Below are positions 8,731 to 16,897 of a stretch of 64,000 bases of DNA, in pieces. Position 1 is the first letter of the stretch. Each line of letters opens with the position of its first letter. This stretch comes from Promethearchaeota archaeon (GTDB lineage Archaea; Asgardarchaeota; Thorarchaeia; Thorarchaeales; Thorarchaeaceae). The translations under genes and the position numbers were made by a program. The stretch covers positions 62,001 through 126,000 of the forward strand of contig WJMJ01000046.1 in NCBI GenBank assembly GCA_014728035.1, given 5' to 3'. Below the pieces are notes generated by a model. It had not been told where the DNA came from, searched no databases, and worked only from the letters and a program-made list of their open reading frames with translations.

Positions 8731-8792
8731 AACAGATATACATTCAGAAATCTTGAAAAACTTCAACACGTATGATATAAGCGGCGATTAGT

Positions 8793-9746
8793 ATGACAAA
8801 AGCACGATCTAAACTCTTGGAGGAAGTTTCAATATCACTACAGGAGGCTGGATTTGATTTATCATCTCAATGTGATGTAAGACCAAGTTGTTTTGACCTA
8901 GTCGCTAGAAAAGACGAACGTCTCATTTTAGTCAAAGTTCTTGCAAACATCGATTCCCTATCTCGTGAAGACGCTATGGCACTCCACACAGTTGCACATT
9001 TCTTTGGTGCAACACCATTGATCGTTGGTATGAAAACAAGAAGAGGTCCATTAGACTCAGGAGTGGTATACAAAAGGTATGGAGTATCTACTATTGCCCC
9101 TCATAGTCTAAAGACAGTCATTGCAGAGCAGCAATTACCTCGTGAGTTTATTCAAAGGGGAGGCAGGTTCGTTGCTATTGACGGTGCAAAATTGAAAGAA
9201 GTCAGGATTCAACATAAACTTTCCCAAGAAGATTTAGCACAGTGCGTTCAGGTATCAGCTCGAGCAATCTTAGCGTATGAGAAGGATGAAATGGATGTAA
9301 GCTCAGATATCGCAGAACAACTTGAAGAAGTCCTTGAAACAGACCTAGTCATACCTATTGATGTATTGAGTGAGAGTCCAAAAACATTACATCAGTTCCA
9401 AAACCCCCAACAGATTCCAGACTTAGAGAGAAGAGTAAACGAATTCTTTGATAGGATTGGCATGAGAGTTCTATGGACAGACAGAGCTCCATTTCATGTT
9501 GCCGCCAAAGAAGACGGCCCCCCAGTAATATCTGGTGTAGGTTCATTAAAGAGCTGGGGGCTTAAGAAACGAGTAGAAATTTTGAAGAGTGTATCAAAAG
9601 TCACCGAATCCAATGCGGTCATAATCGTTGAAGAGGGAAAAGCGAAAGACCGAGTTTCGGATTTACCAGTTATTCGACAGCTCGAACTTGAAGAAATTGA
9701 GAGATCACGAGACCTCAAAAAGATAATTGAAGAACGAGCTGGTTGA
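8793..9746 (+). CDS. Archaeal HTH regulator with nuclease-like N-terminal domain
   Basis: The protein has 317 residues. The N-terminal 110 residues (CDVRPSCFDLVARKDERLILVKV) follow the beta-strand pattern of a PD-(D/E)XK or Holliday-resolvase-like fold, probably non-catalytic. A Cro/C1-type HTH occupies about residues 130-180 (LKEVRIQHKLSQEDLAQCVQVS, then ARAILAYEKDE). The C-terminal half repeats a similar alpha/beta layout. This matches the conserved archaeal family of putative HTH regulators of about 320 residues, which are of unknown target. The stop is followed directly by the convergent rnhB gene. Confidence 0.8.
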   Translation: MTKARSKLLEEVSISLQEAGFDLSSQCDVRPSCFDLVARKDERLILVKVLANIDSLSREDAMALHTVAHFFGATPLIVGMKTRRGPLDSGVVYKRYGVSTIAPHSLKTVIAEQQLPREFIQRGGRFVAIDGAKLKEVRIQHKLSQEDLAQCVQVSARAILAYEKDEMDVSSDIAEQLEEVLETDLVIPIDVLSESPKTLHQFQNPQQIPDLERRVNEFFDRIGMRVLWTDRAPFHVAAKEDGPPVISGVGSLKSWGLKKRVEILKSVSKVTESNAVIIVEEGKAKDRVSDLPVIRQLELEEIERSRDLKKIIEERAG

Positions 9747-9747
9747 T

Positions 9748-10443
9748 TCATAAGTCCAATATGGTCTGTTTTGTTTCGAGTTCAGCAACGATTCGTTTCA
9801 CTGATTCCCAACTTCTGCGAATAATTGGAGGAATTGGTTCTTTTGAGATAACTAGTTCGCGTACAAAGCTCACAGTTCTTTCATCGGAGGGATAGCCAGA
9901 ACCGAAATCACCATATTGTTCATGAAATTGGCTAATCATCCTGTCTCGCTCTACCTTAGCGATGATTGATGCTGCCGACACGATTGGATATTTAGTATCA
10001 GCTTTATGTTCGGACACTATTTTGCATCCCTCGTTCCATAGCCCACTTCGGGTTCCTATAGAATCACCAAATCGTTTTGCTTTTACATCCGCTGCATCCA
10101 CATAAGCAACAAGGGGACGGAGAACCTGTAAAATTTCAATGAATTTCCGAATCTCAAGTTCATTTAATGAAACACCGCGAGCCCTATGTTCATCAATTTC
10201 TGAAGCAGAAATGTAACGAGTACAAATACGTGTGGCATGTGATTCTATGAGTTCAGCATATTCTTGCCTGCGTGTTGGACTAAGAGTTTTTGAATCACGC
10301 AGACCTAATGAAGGCAGATTCTTCAAAGATACATCGTCAAAAAGAACTCCACACACTACCAAAGGTCCAATCATGGGCCCTCTTCCGGCCTCATCAACTC
10401 CAACAGTTCCAAATAAAGAAGGACCGACTGGACACATAATCAC
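9748..10443 (-). CDS. rnhB: Ribonuclease HII
   Basis: This 231-residue enzyme cleaves RNA in RNA/DNA hybrids. Catalytic acids are visible in GVDEAGRGPMIGPLVV (Asp and Glu), in GLRDSKTLSPTRR (Asp) and in the later VAYVDAADVKAKRFG region. The GRG motif that recognises the RNA-DNA junction is present, as is VSAASIIAKVERDRM. Length is normal for archaeal RNase HII. It is convergent with the HTH regulator gene and likely monocistronic. Confidence 0.96.
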   Translation of the reverse strand: MIMCPVGPSLFGTVGVDEAGRGPMIGPLVVCGVLFDDVSLKNLPSLGLRDSKTLSPTRRQEYAELIESHATRICTRYISASEIDEHRARGVSLNELEIRKFIEILQVLRPLVAYVDAADVKAKRFGDSIGTRSGLWNEGCKIVSEHKADTKYPIVSAASIIAKVERDRMISQFHEQYGDFGSGYPSDERTVSFVRELVISKEPIPPIIRRSWESVKRIVAELETKQTILDL

Positions 10444-10589
10444 TTTATCATGACTGACACTTATTAGATTCTCGTATTATTGATCGGTAGAACTAGGCAC
10501 AATACGAAAGCTTCATATCTGCACACCAGTATCACATCAAATACTGGTCCTAGACCAGAAGCATATGAAAACGGGGCGGTGGCCTAGTC

Positions 10590-10620
10590 AACAATATGGA
10601 TTCTCCATGTTGCCTAGAAC
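10590..10620 (+). other. D-loop intron of tRNA-Trp
   Basis: About 31 nt lie between positions 17 and 18. The insert contains an ATGGA/TCCAT hairpin with flanking CAAC/GTTG pairing potential, which could form part of a bulge-helix-bulge substrate. Its removal restores a normal D loop with the conserved GG. Confidence 0.75.
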
Positions 10621-10640
10621 GGTATGGCGACGGGCTCCAG

Positions 10641-10698
10641 ATCTAGGCTCGTTTCGAGTCTAAAGACACGGGGTCAAATCTGACCGTCGCATGGCGAT
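10641..10698 (+). other. Anticodon-loop intron of tRNA-Trp
   Basis: About 58 nt lie after position 37, the canonical site. In haloarchaea the tRNA-Trp intron at this site carries a C/D box guide RNA. Here a CTGA (box D-like) occurs at 10680-10683, but no convincing RUGAUGA box C is seen, so a guide function is not supported. Confidence 0.78.
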
Positions 10699-10714
10699 AC
10701 TCGTCGACCGTGAG

Positions 10715-10744
10715 AATCATCCTCGTTTAGAGGTTGGTCACGAA
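10715..10744 (+). other. T-arm intron of tRNA-Trp
   Basis: About 30 nt separate the T-stem 5' strand GTGAG (10710-10714) from the TTCAAAT loop. Without removal no T stem can form. It is the same length as the T-loop intron in the initiator tRNA at 29775-29804. Confidence 0.75.
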
Positions 10745-10894
10745 TTCAAATCTCACTCGCCCCACCATATGATTCATCCCAATTTTGTGACCCGCAACTG
10801 TCACCACATTATAGAGTTACAGGATGTAACAAAATGCGTTAAATGAATTCTTTATCAATGAAAATGACTAATATCTACAAGACGGAGATAGCTG

Positions 10895-11737
10895 GTGATG
10901 AACCCGAACAGATGGCTCATAGGAATAGTTTTTGGGATTATGATGGTGTCGATGATTGTCACACCATCTGTAATGGCTGCAGAAAACGATGGCAGTAAAA
11001 AGATATCCCCAAAGCTTCAGACTTTTGAAATTGATGCGTTTACTTACAGAATATCCTTTCAGCTTTCAGATGGGATAGAAATCTTTCTGCTAAGATGCTC
11101 ATTTAAAACTCTGTACTTGTATCAACACCATCATCCAACAGTTTCAAAACACTACTTCCAATCGTATGTCGGGTTTTACTTCGGAAAGTCCCCTCTCGGA
11201 AGGTCACTTGTTAGCTCGATTGATGTAACTAATCTTGCTTTTTATCCACAATGGATTGATAGCCGAGGAGACCCCCACAATATGCTGGGTGAAACTCCCG
11301 CATTTGCAATCAATGGAAAAATCCGAGACGGACAACTTTCAGGAAATTTCCAGCTGATAGACCCGTATGCATCATCAAGATATTTGCTGCAATTTGGAGG
11401 TACTTTTGAATTCAAAGGTCTCGTCATCACATTAGCAGAGGGAACCAAGTATAATCTCACAGAAAATACCATTCACATCGAAATTGTCAAGGAATTCAAT
11501 GAATATAATCCAAATGAACCAGACATAGCCTCTGGAAATATTGCTCATGATAGCTTTGCAAACTATGCATATCTAACCATAGAAGGTCCAACGCCACTTC
11601 TTCAATTGCTTGATCTAGTAGTTCTTATTTCAGCTGTCAGTCTTGTACTAGTTAGCATCTCACTTTTCATCCTCTGGTTTAAAGGAAGAATAGACCTACC
11701 AATGTTGAAAAGAGTCGCCTCACCATCCCAACAATAG
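10895..11737 (+). CDS. Exported membrane-anchored protein, unknown function
   Basis: This 280-residue protein is not recognised. Residues 1-30 form a signal peptide (WLIGIVFGIMMVSMIVTPSVMA, with likely cleavage after MAA). The body is a beta-rich extracellular domain without cysteine pairs. A single C-terminal transmembrane helix (about residues 235-262) is followed by a short basic cytoplasmic tail. The topology suggests a surface protein facing outward. The frame can start at GTG 10895 or ATG 10898, close behind a GGTG. It lies alone between tRNA-Trp and 5S rRNA. Confidence 0.6.
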   Translation: MMNPNRWLIGIVFGIMMVSMIVTPSVMAAENDGSKKISPKLQTFEIDAFTYRISFQLSDGIEIFLLRCSFKTLYLYQHHHPTVSKHYFQSYVGFYFGKSPLGRSLVSSIDVTNLAFYPQWIDSRGDPHNMLGETPAFAINGKIRDGQLSGNFQLIDPYASSRYLLQFGGTFEFKGLVITLAEGTKYNLTENTIHIEIVKEFNEYNPNEPDIASGNIAHDSFANYAYLTIEGPTPLLQLLDLVVLISAVSLVLVSISLFILWFKGRIDLPMLKRVASPSQQ

Positions 11738-11764
11738 GCTCCAAATCCGGTTCCCCTAGAGCAA

Positions 11765-11776
11765 CCTTTAAATTTC
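11765..11776 (+). promoter_or_regulatory. TATA/BRE promoter of 5S rRNA
   Basis: AACCTTTAAATTT ends about 25 bases before the first base-paired nucleotide of the 5S gene. This is the spacing expected for an archaeal TATA box with an upstream BRE. It indicates independent transcription of the 5S gene. Confidence 0.65.
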
Positions 11777-11799
11777 AATCGTGAAACAATTCGTCTTGA

Positions 11800-11914
11800 T
11801 GGCGGTCATAGTTCCCCGTAATCACCTGCCCTCATCAGAACGCAGAAGTTAAGACGGGGCTACGTTGTGGCAAATGTGCGGTGCGCGAGCCCGTGACAAG
11901 GCCACAAACTGCCA
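11800..11914 (+). rRNA. rrf: 5S ribosomal RNA
   Basis: The ends pair as TGGCGGT (11800-11806) with ACTGCCA (11908-11914), forming helix I. Inside is the conserved loop B/C region with AGAACGCAGAAGTTAAG, the most recognisable 5S segment, and the GGTGCGCGAGCC region of helix IV-V. The length of about 115 nt is normal. No 16S or 23S gene lies within the window, so the 5S gene is unlinked from the large rRNAs or at least far from them. An archaeal TATA box sits at the right distance upstream. Ends are placed by pairing only. Confidence 0.9.
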
Positions 11915-12012
11915 CATTTTCATTCTTCAAATAACAAAGATCACACAAATACACGCCCGCAACCCGTGTATAGATAGTTAGCCTTAAAGCGAAATTATAG
12001 ATTTGAGCTCTC

Positions 12013-13134
12013 ATGCAATTCGGAGCAGAACCCAATGAGTTCAGTTGGATAATCAACTTAGCATTCTTTGCATTTATCATGATATTCAGCCTCTATGGAC
12101 AGAAAATTCAGATGTGGCAATGGCTGAAACAGATTGAATTAGGTCTAATTGAACTGAAGAAGATGGCATTGGAATCAAGACAGACCGCGATTGACACGTT
12201 CAAGATTTATGGACGTGAGGAAGAATACGTCGCGAAGGAGATTGATCGCTGGAGTGACTTTTTCACAATTATGCCAGTAGACCTTGATCCAGCAGGAGTT
12301 TTACAACGTATCGACCACTTATTCGAACAAAGAAGTGACCGGTTCAAAGAGTTCGTAGGCCAGTTAGCTCCAGAAGCAACAGATAGTGAGAAGCTATCAC
12401 TCGAAAATACACTAGAGGTTGCTCAAGTTCTAGGACTCATATTCCGAGTTGTCAGGCATTTCTATATCCTAGGAAAGAAGACTGGAAGTACCATAATGGT
12501 CATGCAAATTCAGATGCAGCTCCCCGAGTTACTTCGTTTAGCTAAAGCATATCACGGTGCAATCGATGCTTTTGCTGAGGGAAAACCCATTGGGGATGCC
12601 ATTGGGCCTCTTGTTGTGACCAAATTTGCCCGAGAACATGGTGCTACCGCAGATAGCTATATCCCAGAGATAACACGAGAGGTGGGATATTACGAAGTTG
12701 AATTTGAAGGGAGGACAATCTATGCAATTCGCGCTTCTGGGCCTGGAGGAACCGTTGGAAAACCTGGCTTTGCAGTTAAGAAAATGGTGGAGCAAAAATC
12801 TGGCAAGATCACGCGTATAATCACCGTTGACGCAGCTCTGAAGCTAGAAGGAGAAAAAATGGGACGTGTCGCAGAGGGAACTGGAGCAGCCATAGGAGAT
12901 ATAGGTCCTGAGAAACATGCTATTGAACAAACTGCTACCGACCACGGAATCGGTATCGAAGCCATAGTAATCAAAGAGAATGAAGAAGTAGCTGTAGGAG
13001 TAATGGATAAGCGAGTCCTTGATGCGGTTCCAGAAGTTATAGAGAGAATTGAAGCATCTATTAGAAACAGAACGAAGCAGGGAGATCATGTTATTCTCGC
13101 AGGAATAGGTAACACGATCGGTATAGGGCTTTGA
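12013..13134 (+). CDS. DUF1512 family membrane-anchored protein
   Basis: The 373-residue protein matches the archaeal DUF1512 family, of unknown function. One N-terminal transmembrane helix (about residues 12-32, IINLAFFAFIMIFSLYG) precedes a long soluble cytoplasmic part. The conserved block KKTGSTIMVMQIQMQLPELL is followed by GPLVVTKFAREHG and, near the C terminus, a glycine-rich AGIGNTIGIGL. A GRVAEGTGAAIGDIGPEKHAIE segment looks like a nucleotide- or metal-binding loop, but no named motif fits. The next gene starts two bases after its stop, so the pair is an operon. Confidence 0.75.
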   Translation: MQFGAEPNEFSWIINLAFFAFIMIFSLYGQKIQMWQWLKQIELGLIELKKMALESRQTAIDTFKIYGREEEYVAKEIDRWSDFFTIMPVDLDPAGVLQRIDHLFEQRSDRFKEFVGQLAPEATDSEKLSLENTLEVAQVLGLIFRVVRHFYILGKKTGSTIMVMQIQMQLPELLRLAKAYHGAIDAFAEGKPIGDAIGPLVVTKFAREHGATADSYIPEITREVGYYEVEFEGRTIYAIRASGPGGTVGKPGFAVKKMVEQKSGKITRIITVDAALKLEGEKMGRVAEGTGAAIGDIGPEKHAIEQTATDHGIGIEAIVIKENEEVAVGVMDKRVLDAVPEVIERIEASIRNRTKQGDHVILAGIGNTIGIGL

Positions 13135-13135
13135 G

Positions 13136-13513
13136 GTGAATGAATTGGGATTAGTATCTAAAATAATTGGTTTTCTTATTGCAGCAGCTGGAGGATTTCT
13201 CATCTACTGGGGGTCTCTTCCGGGAATGGAAGCATGGTCGATGATTTTGTTCTTAGTAGGAATTACTGTCGTAGCAATCGGTTCAAGCTTACTCTTTGCA
13301 GGAAGAGGACAAGAGGAACCAGAGCCAGAACCACCAACTGTGACCGAGTTGCAATGCCAAGAACAAGACTGTGATTTCAAGGAGATAAGAGATTTCAAGA
13401 AAGGAGATTTCATTCTTAAAGAAGTGGAACAAGAATGTCCAAAATGTCAAGGACTAATGATGATAGAGGGAATATACATAGTCAGAAAAGAGGAGGAGAC
13501 CCCTCAATTCTGA
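13136..13513 (+). CDS. Small membrane protein with zinc-ribbon-like tail
   Basis: A 125-residue protein of unknown function. Two transmembrane helices (about residues 8-26 and 33-54) form a hairpin, followed by a Pro/Glu-rich linker. The tail has paired cysteines (LQCQEQDC at about 80-86 and CPKCQG at about 102-107), consistent with one zinc ribbon on the cytoplasmic side. The start is GTG, with the preceding gene's stop two bases upstream, so translation is probably coupled to the DUF1512 gene. It may act with that protein at the membrane; this is inference from gene order. Confidence 0.65.
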   Translation: MNELGLVSKIIGFLIAAAGGFLIYWGSLPGMEAWSMILFLVGITVVAIGSSLLFAGRGQEEPEPEPPTVTELQCQEQDCDFKEIRDFKKGDFILKEVEQECPKCQGLMMIEGIYIVRKEEETPQF

Positions 13514-13515
13514 CT

Positions 13516-14421
13516 CTATTCTGTCAGAATAATTGTTTCATCTTCACTAATGAAGACCGTATGTTCTGATTGACTTGACGGTCTTCCCTTCTTTGTTATT
13601 TGAACGGGATATTTTTCGAGGTATTTGTGTTTGATTAGCTCTAATAACGATTGAAAGATATCGATGTCCTTCGATTTTGTCCCAATCCATCGAGATGTAA
13701 ATGGAAAGGGCCCATATTGTTTTCTGAGATGTAATCGAAGTTTTTCAGTTTCTCCAGTCAGAGGTTCATCCTTAGGAATATTGGAAAAAATATAGATCAA
13801 ATCACTATCTATTACAGATCCAACTCCATTTGTTGCATATGGTTCTATGGCATAGCACTCGCCAATCTCCACAGTTTCGGATGTTCTCGTCTTAACATTG
13901 GGAACAGATTTGCCTGCATGAAGTCGGTATCGTTCTATACTATGCCCAAACAGGTTCTTAATTGGTTTGAGTCCATATGTTTTAATGACTTTTTCAATAA
14001 CCTTTCCAATCTCGCCTAAGGAGGTTCCTGGACGCATTACTCGAATAGCCTCTTGTAATGCATCATCCGTAGCGATGGCAAACCCTTCCAAATCACCACT
14101 CAAATCAATTGTTCTAGCCGTGTCTACAATGTATCCCTCGACATGGACACCAATATCCACCTTTACCATAGCATCAGGAGAAAGTACTGTTGGATCTCCA
14201 ATAGGAGAGGTATAATGAGCGGTATAATGATTTTGACTAATAGTGCAGGGAAATGCAGGTTGGCCACCATATTCCAAGATTTTCTTCTCTGCTAACGTGC
14301 AAAGAGTGAATATCTTACTTTCGGGTTCAAGAATAGCACAAATCTCATCACGAACACGAGCTGCAATTTTTCCAGCTTTGACATGGGAAGGGTGGGGTTT
14401 CGAAGTCAAGTAATACACCAA
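13516..14421 (-). CDS. map: Methionine aminopeptidase type 2, copy A
   Basis: The 301-residue enzyme removes N-terminal methionine from nascent proteins. Metal and catalytic residues are all visible: His in TAHYTSP, Asp/Asp in VKVDIGVHVEGYIVDTA, His in FGHSIERYRLHAG, Glu in CYAIEPYAT and Glu in SEHTVFIS. The inserted helical segment near residues 210-260 marks the type 2 class. Directly upstream in the same direction lies a paralog (copy B). The pair is very similar in the catalytic motifs but divergent elsewhere, so this is an old tandem duplication. Both copies look active. Confidence 0.93.
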   Translation of the reverse strand: MVYYLTSKPHPSHVKAGKIAARVRDEICAILEPESKIFTLCTLAEKKILEYGGQPAFPCTISQNHYTAHYTSPIGDPTVLSPDAMVKVDIGVHVEGYIVDTARTIDLSGDLEGFAIATDDALQEAIRVMRPGTSLGEIGKVIEKVIKTYGLKPIKNLFGHSIERYRLHAGKSVPNVKTRTSETVEIGECYAIEPYATNGVGSVIDSDLIYIFSNIPKDEPLTGETEKLRLHLRKQYGPFPFTSRWIGTKSKDIDIFQSLLELIKHKYLEKYPVQITKKGRPSSQSEHTVFISEDETIILTE

Positions 14422-14467
14422 TTCTAACCATGTGAAATGATACTTAAGATATTCCTTAGGCGCGAAT

Positions 14468-15388
14468 CTAGTTTCTTCTAGTAGTCACAATAGCTCCGTC
14501 AGATCCAACAAAAACAGAATGTTCTGCTTGGCCAACCATTCCTTGCTTTCCTTCTAAGAGAACCGGATAAGAGTGGATTACACCGGACCGAACCAAGGTT
14601 CGCAGAACAGATCCAAGGTCAATATTTTCAACCATGCCAAATAACCACCGAGATGCCCAAGGGAGACTTCCAAACTTGCGTCGAGCAATGTTACGAACTC
14701 GTGTGGAGATGGCATCCAATTTTTTCTTACTTGAAAGATTGTTAGAAAAAATGTATGCAAATCTATCATTGCGAATAGTGCCATTGCCATCAGTGGAAAA
14801 AGGTTCTATCGCATAACACTCGCCCAACATCATTTTTTCAGAAGAACGTGTAGACACGTTTGGCACGTTCTTACCAGCATGAAGTATACCACGACGAAGT
14901 TGATGACCTGAAAGCTGATGGACTGGCTTCAAACCATAAGATTTGATTCTCTTTTCAATAACTGAACCAATATCACCAAGCCGAACCCCTGGGCGAACCA
15001 TAGAAATGGCTTCTTTCAATGCATCTTCTGCAGCCAATTTGAACTTCTCGTATGAGCCATCAAGATCCACTGTAAGTGCAGTATCGGATAGATATCCATT
15101 TACACTGACTCCAAGATCAATTTTGACAAGTCCTTTTTCGGGAAAAATTTTGGTGTCACCATATGGACTTGTATAATGTGCAGCCTCTTGATTTATTGAA
15201 ATATTACAGGGAAAAGCGGGTCTACACCCCTTCCCGCCATATTCCAAGATTTTCTTCTCTGCCAATGTGCAAATGCGTAATACTTTTTCTCCAGCTTTTA
15301 TGTGATGCACTATATCATTCATTACGCGCGCTGCTATTTTGCCAGCAATTACAAAATCAGGATGTGGAGTCCCTGTCATAATGACCAC
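14468..15388 (-). CDS. map: Methionine aminopeptidase type 2, copy B
   Basis: A 306-residue paralog of the adjacent copy A. Ligands are His in EAAHYTSP, Asp/Asp in VKIDLGVSVNGYLSDTA, His in SGHQLRRGILHAG, Glu in CYAIEPFST and Glu in QAEHSVFVG. The substrate-pocket sequence next to the third ligand differs between copies (RRGILH here, ERYRLH in A), which might shift specificity. The 46-bp gap between the genes is compatible with one transcript. Archaea usually carry a single map gene, so the duplication is notable. Confidence 0.93.
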   Translation of the reverse strand: MVIMTGTPHPDFVIAGKIAARVMNDIVHHIKAGEKVLRICTLAEKKILEYGGKGCRPAFPCNISINQEAAHYTSPYGDTKIFPEKGLVKIDLGVSVNGYLSDTALTVDLDGSYEKFKLAAEDALKEAISMVRPGVRLGDIGSVIEKRIKSYGLKPVHQLSGHQLRRGILHAGKNVPNVSTRSSEKMMLGECYAIEPFSTDGNGTIRNDRFAYIFSNNLSSKKKLDAISTRVRNIARRKFGSLPWASRWLFGMVENIDLGSVLRTLVRSGVIHSYPVLLEGKQGMVGQAEHSVFVGSDGAIVTTRRN

Positions 15389-15487
15389 AAATTGAACGAA
15401 ACATCCTTTGACTTAAGCAGTTCTATTGTGACTGGCGAAAAATAGAAGAATGATATAATACTATATCAAGAATAGGAAGAATTCAAG

Positions 15488-16156
15488 ATGAAGATTACAT
15501 ATTTAGGCCACGCATCATTTAAGATTGAAGGAGATGGAAAGACCATCTTTGTAGATCCTTGGCTAACAGGGCCGAAATCTACTACGAGTATAGATAAAGT
15601 TGACAAGGCAGATATAGTTCTTGTTACTCACGACCACGGCGATCATGGATATGCAGAGGCAATTAAGATTTGCAAAAAGACGGGGGCAACTTTTGTAGCA
15701 ATAAATGAACTTGGAATAAAAGCAAAAGATGAGGGAGTGTCGAATGTTCACACGCTTAATATAGGTGGTAGTGTGATGATAGAAGATGTTGTTGTGACGC
15801 TCGTTCAGGCATTCCATTCAAGCGCAAAAGGAGGACCCACTGGATTCATTGTGAAATTCCCAAGTGGAACATTCTATCATGCGGGAGATACAGGTATTTT
15901 TTCAACAATGAAAATATTTGGGGAATTATACAAACCTGATGTCTGCTTACTCCCAATCGGCAGCTATTACACTATGGACATACAGCAAGCAGCAATGGCA
16001 ACAAAATTGCTAAATCCTAAATATGTCATTCCTATGCATTATGATACTTTTCCAGTCATCCAAGCGGACCCCAAAGAATTCAAAGAGCTAGTTAGAAAAG
16101 TAAACCCGGAAACGGAAACTAGAATTTTGAAACCTGGAGAGTCAACTGAGATTTAG
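15488..16156 (+). CDS. UPF0173 metal-dependent hydrolase (MBL fold)
   Basis: The 222-residue protein has a complete metallo-beta-lactamase fold signature. It starts MKITYLGHASFKIEGDGKT, followed by VDPWLTGP. The metal motif is VLVTHDHGDHGY (HxHxDH). A later His is in AFHSSAKGGPTG, Asp in YHAGDTGIF, and the C-terminal His in VIPMHYDTFP. UPF0173 proteins are conserved hydrolases without an agreed substrate. A candidate structured RNA lies directly downstream. Confidence 0.92.
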   Translation: MKITYLGHASFKIEGDGKTIFVDPWLTGPKSTTSIDKVDKADIVLVTHDHGDHGYAEAIKICKKTGATFVAINELGIKAKDEGVSNVHTLNIGGSVMIEDVVVTLVQAFHSSAKGGPTGFIVKFPSGTFYHAGDTGIFSTMKIFGELYKPDVCLLPIGSYYTMDIQQAAMATKLLNPKYVIPMHYDTFPVIQADPKEFKELVRKVNPETETRILKPGESTEI

Positions 16157-16164
16157 AAGTAAAA

Positions 16165-16397
16165 CGGTGGTCGATGCCTCTCGCCCATCACACCAACTCC
16201 CAGTATCATAGCAACGGATATTGCATCCGGCTCTACTGAGCTGTCTCGCGGAGGGTCTCACAGCATCGACCTGCCCGCCAATGTACGATGCCTGGGTGAC
16301 CCGAAGTTCATCTGAAAGACATTCGTCTTCATCACTCAAGTCCGTTACGACTCGTCCGATTGGTCTTTGGCAGGCTTTGTTCAAGTTGTGACCCACC
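16165..16397. ncRNA. Candidate structured non-coding RNA (strand uncertain)
   Basis: This stretch of about 230 nt is clearly richer in G+C than its surroundings and packed with complementary segments. GGTGG (16166-16170) can pair with CCACC (16393-16397). GGTCGATGC (16169-16177) pairs perfectly with GCATCGACC (16263-16271). CTGCC (16271-16275) pairs with GGCAG (16369-16373). Hairpins lie at 16215-16229, 16230-16241 and 16314-16330. On the minus strand the last helix is followed by GTTTTAC, a possible termination signal, which slightly favours that strand. Motifs of RNase P RNA and of SRP RNA helix 8 were looked for and not seen. An 85-codon minus-strand frame covers it but resembles no protein. 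Confidence 0.4.
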
Positions 16398-16870
16398 ATT
16401 TGCGCACTATATCATAGGAATTAACCTCAATGTGCCCTCGAAAATGGGTCTTGAATCACTTGAACATGATTGAATTGACATCAATCGTTATTAGATTTGT
16501 TAATTGTGTGTTACAGGTATCATTTTTTGGTCCAAATCAATCTGACATAACGACAGCTTCAAATAAGCAATTGTCAAGAGTCAACAAGTACGGTGGACCA
16601 ATATGGGTCTACTTTGCAAATCATCAATTCATCATAATTACATGCGCCATGAACTCCCCAATTGATTTTATCAAATGACGAGTTACCGCTGCGCAAATCA
16701 CATGACAATTATCATTCACATCATTCACAGGATTATCAACTTGTCAATCACACTGCAAAAACTAGGCAGAGTTTGAGAATATGGATTTATACTGAGTGAG
16801 CTGGAGTGGGAATAGTACTCTATTCCTGATGTGCATAAGAGCGGTTGCCCCGTGTCTTACGAGGGAGATT
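16398..16870. other. Non-coding stretch upstream of dnaG
   Basis: No convincing gene is seen in these 470 bases; the open frames present have no recognisable protein character. The only structures noted are a perfect hairpin, GGAATAG-TACT-CTATTCC at 16809-16826, and a TATA-like GATTTATAC near 16784. Together they could form the promoter and leader of dnaG. Confidence 0.4.
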
Positions 16871-16897
16871 ATGGTAGCAATATCATAGGAGAAGTGT

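Larger units (their letters stand above)
10573..10767 (+). tRNA. tRNA-Trp(CCA) interrupted by three introns
   Basis: Removing three segments leaves exactly 73 exon bases plus an encoded CCA, with a complete cloverleaf. Exons are 10573-10589 (positions 1-17), 10621-10640 (18-37), 10699-10714 (38-53) and 10745-10767 (54-76). The acceptor GGGGCGG pairs with TCGCCCC through one G-U. The D stem is GCC/GGC, the anticodon stem ACGGG/CTCGT with loop CTCCAGA, and the T stem GTGAG/CTCAC with loop TTCAAAT. The CCA anticodon and D-loop GG identify tRNA-Trp. Three introns in one tRNA are known mainly from Thermoproteales. Splice sites may shift by one or two bases. Confidence 0.88.

Noticed and set aside
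10641..10698. C/D box guide RNA inside the tRNA-Trp intron, as in haloarchaea
   Set aside because: A CTGA is present, but no convincing RUGAUGA box C or second box pair could be placed.
16165..16397. RNase P RNA or SRP RNA as identity of the structured stretch
   Set aside because: Neither the GAGGAAAGUCC and ACAGAAA segments of RNase P RNA nor the GGAA/AGCA helix 8 motif of SRP RNA was found on either strand.
16142..16399. An 85-codon minus-strand open frame over the G+C-rich stretch
   Set aside because: Its composition fits no protein family, it overlaps the end of the UPF0173 gene, and the bases show extended complementarity, so a structured RNA is the better reading.
16430..16678. 82-codon plus-strand frame upstream of dnaG
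   Set aside because: Amino-acid composition looks random, with no ribosome site or family resemblance.
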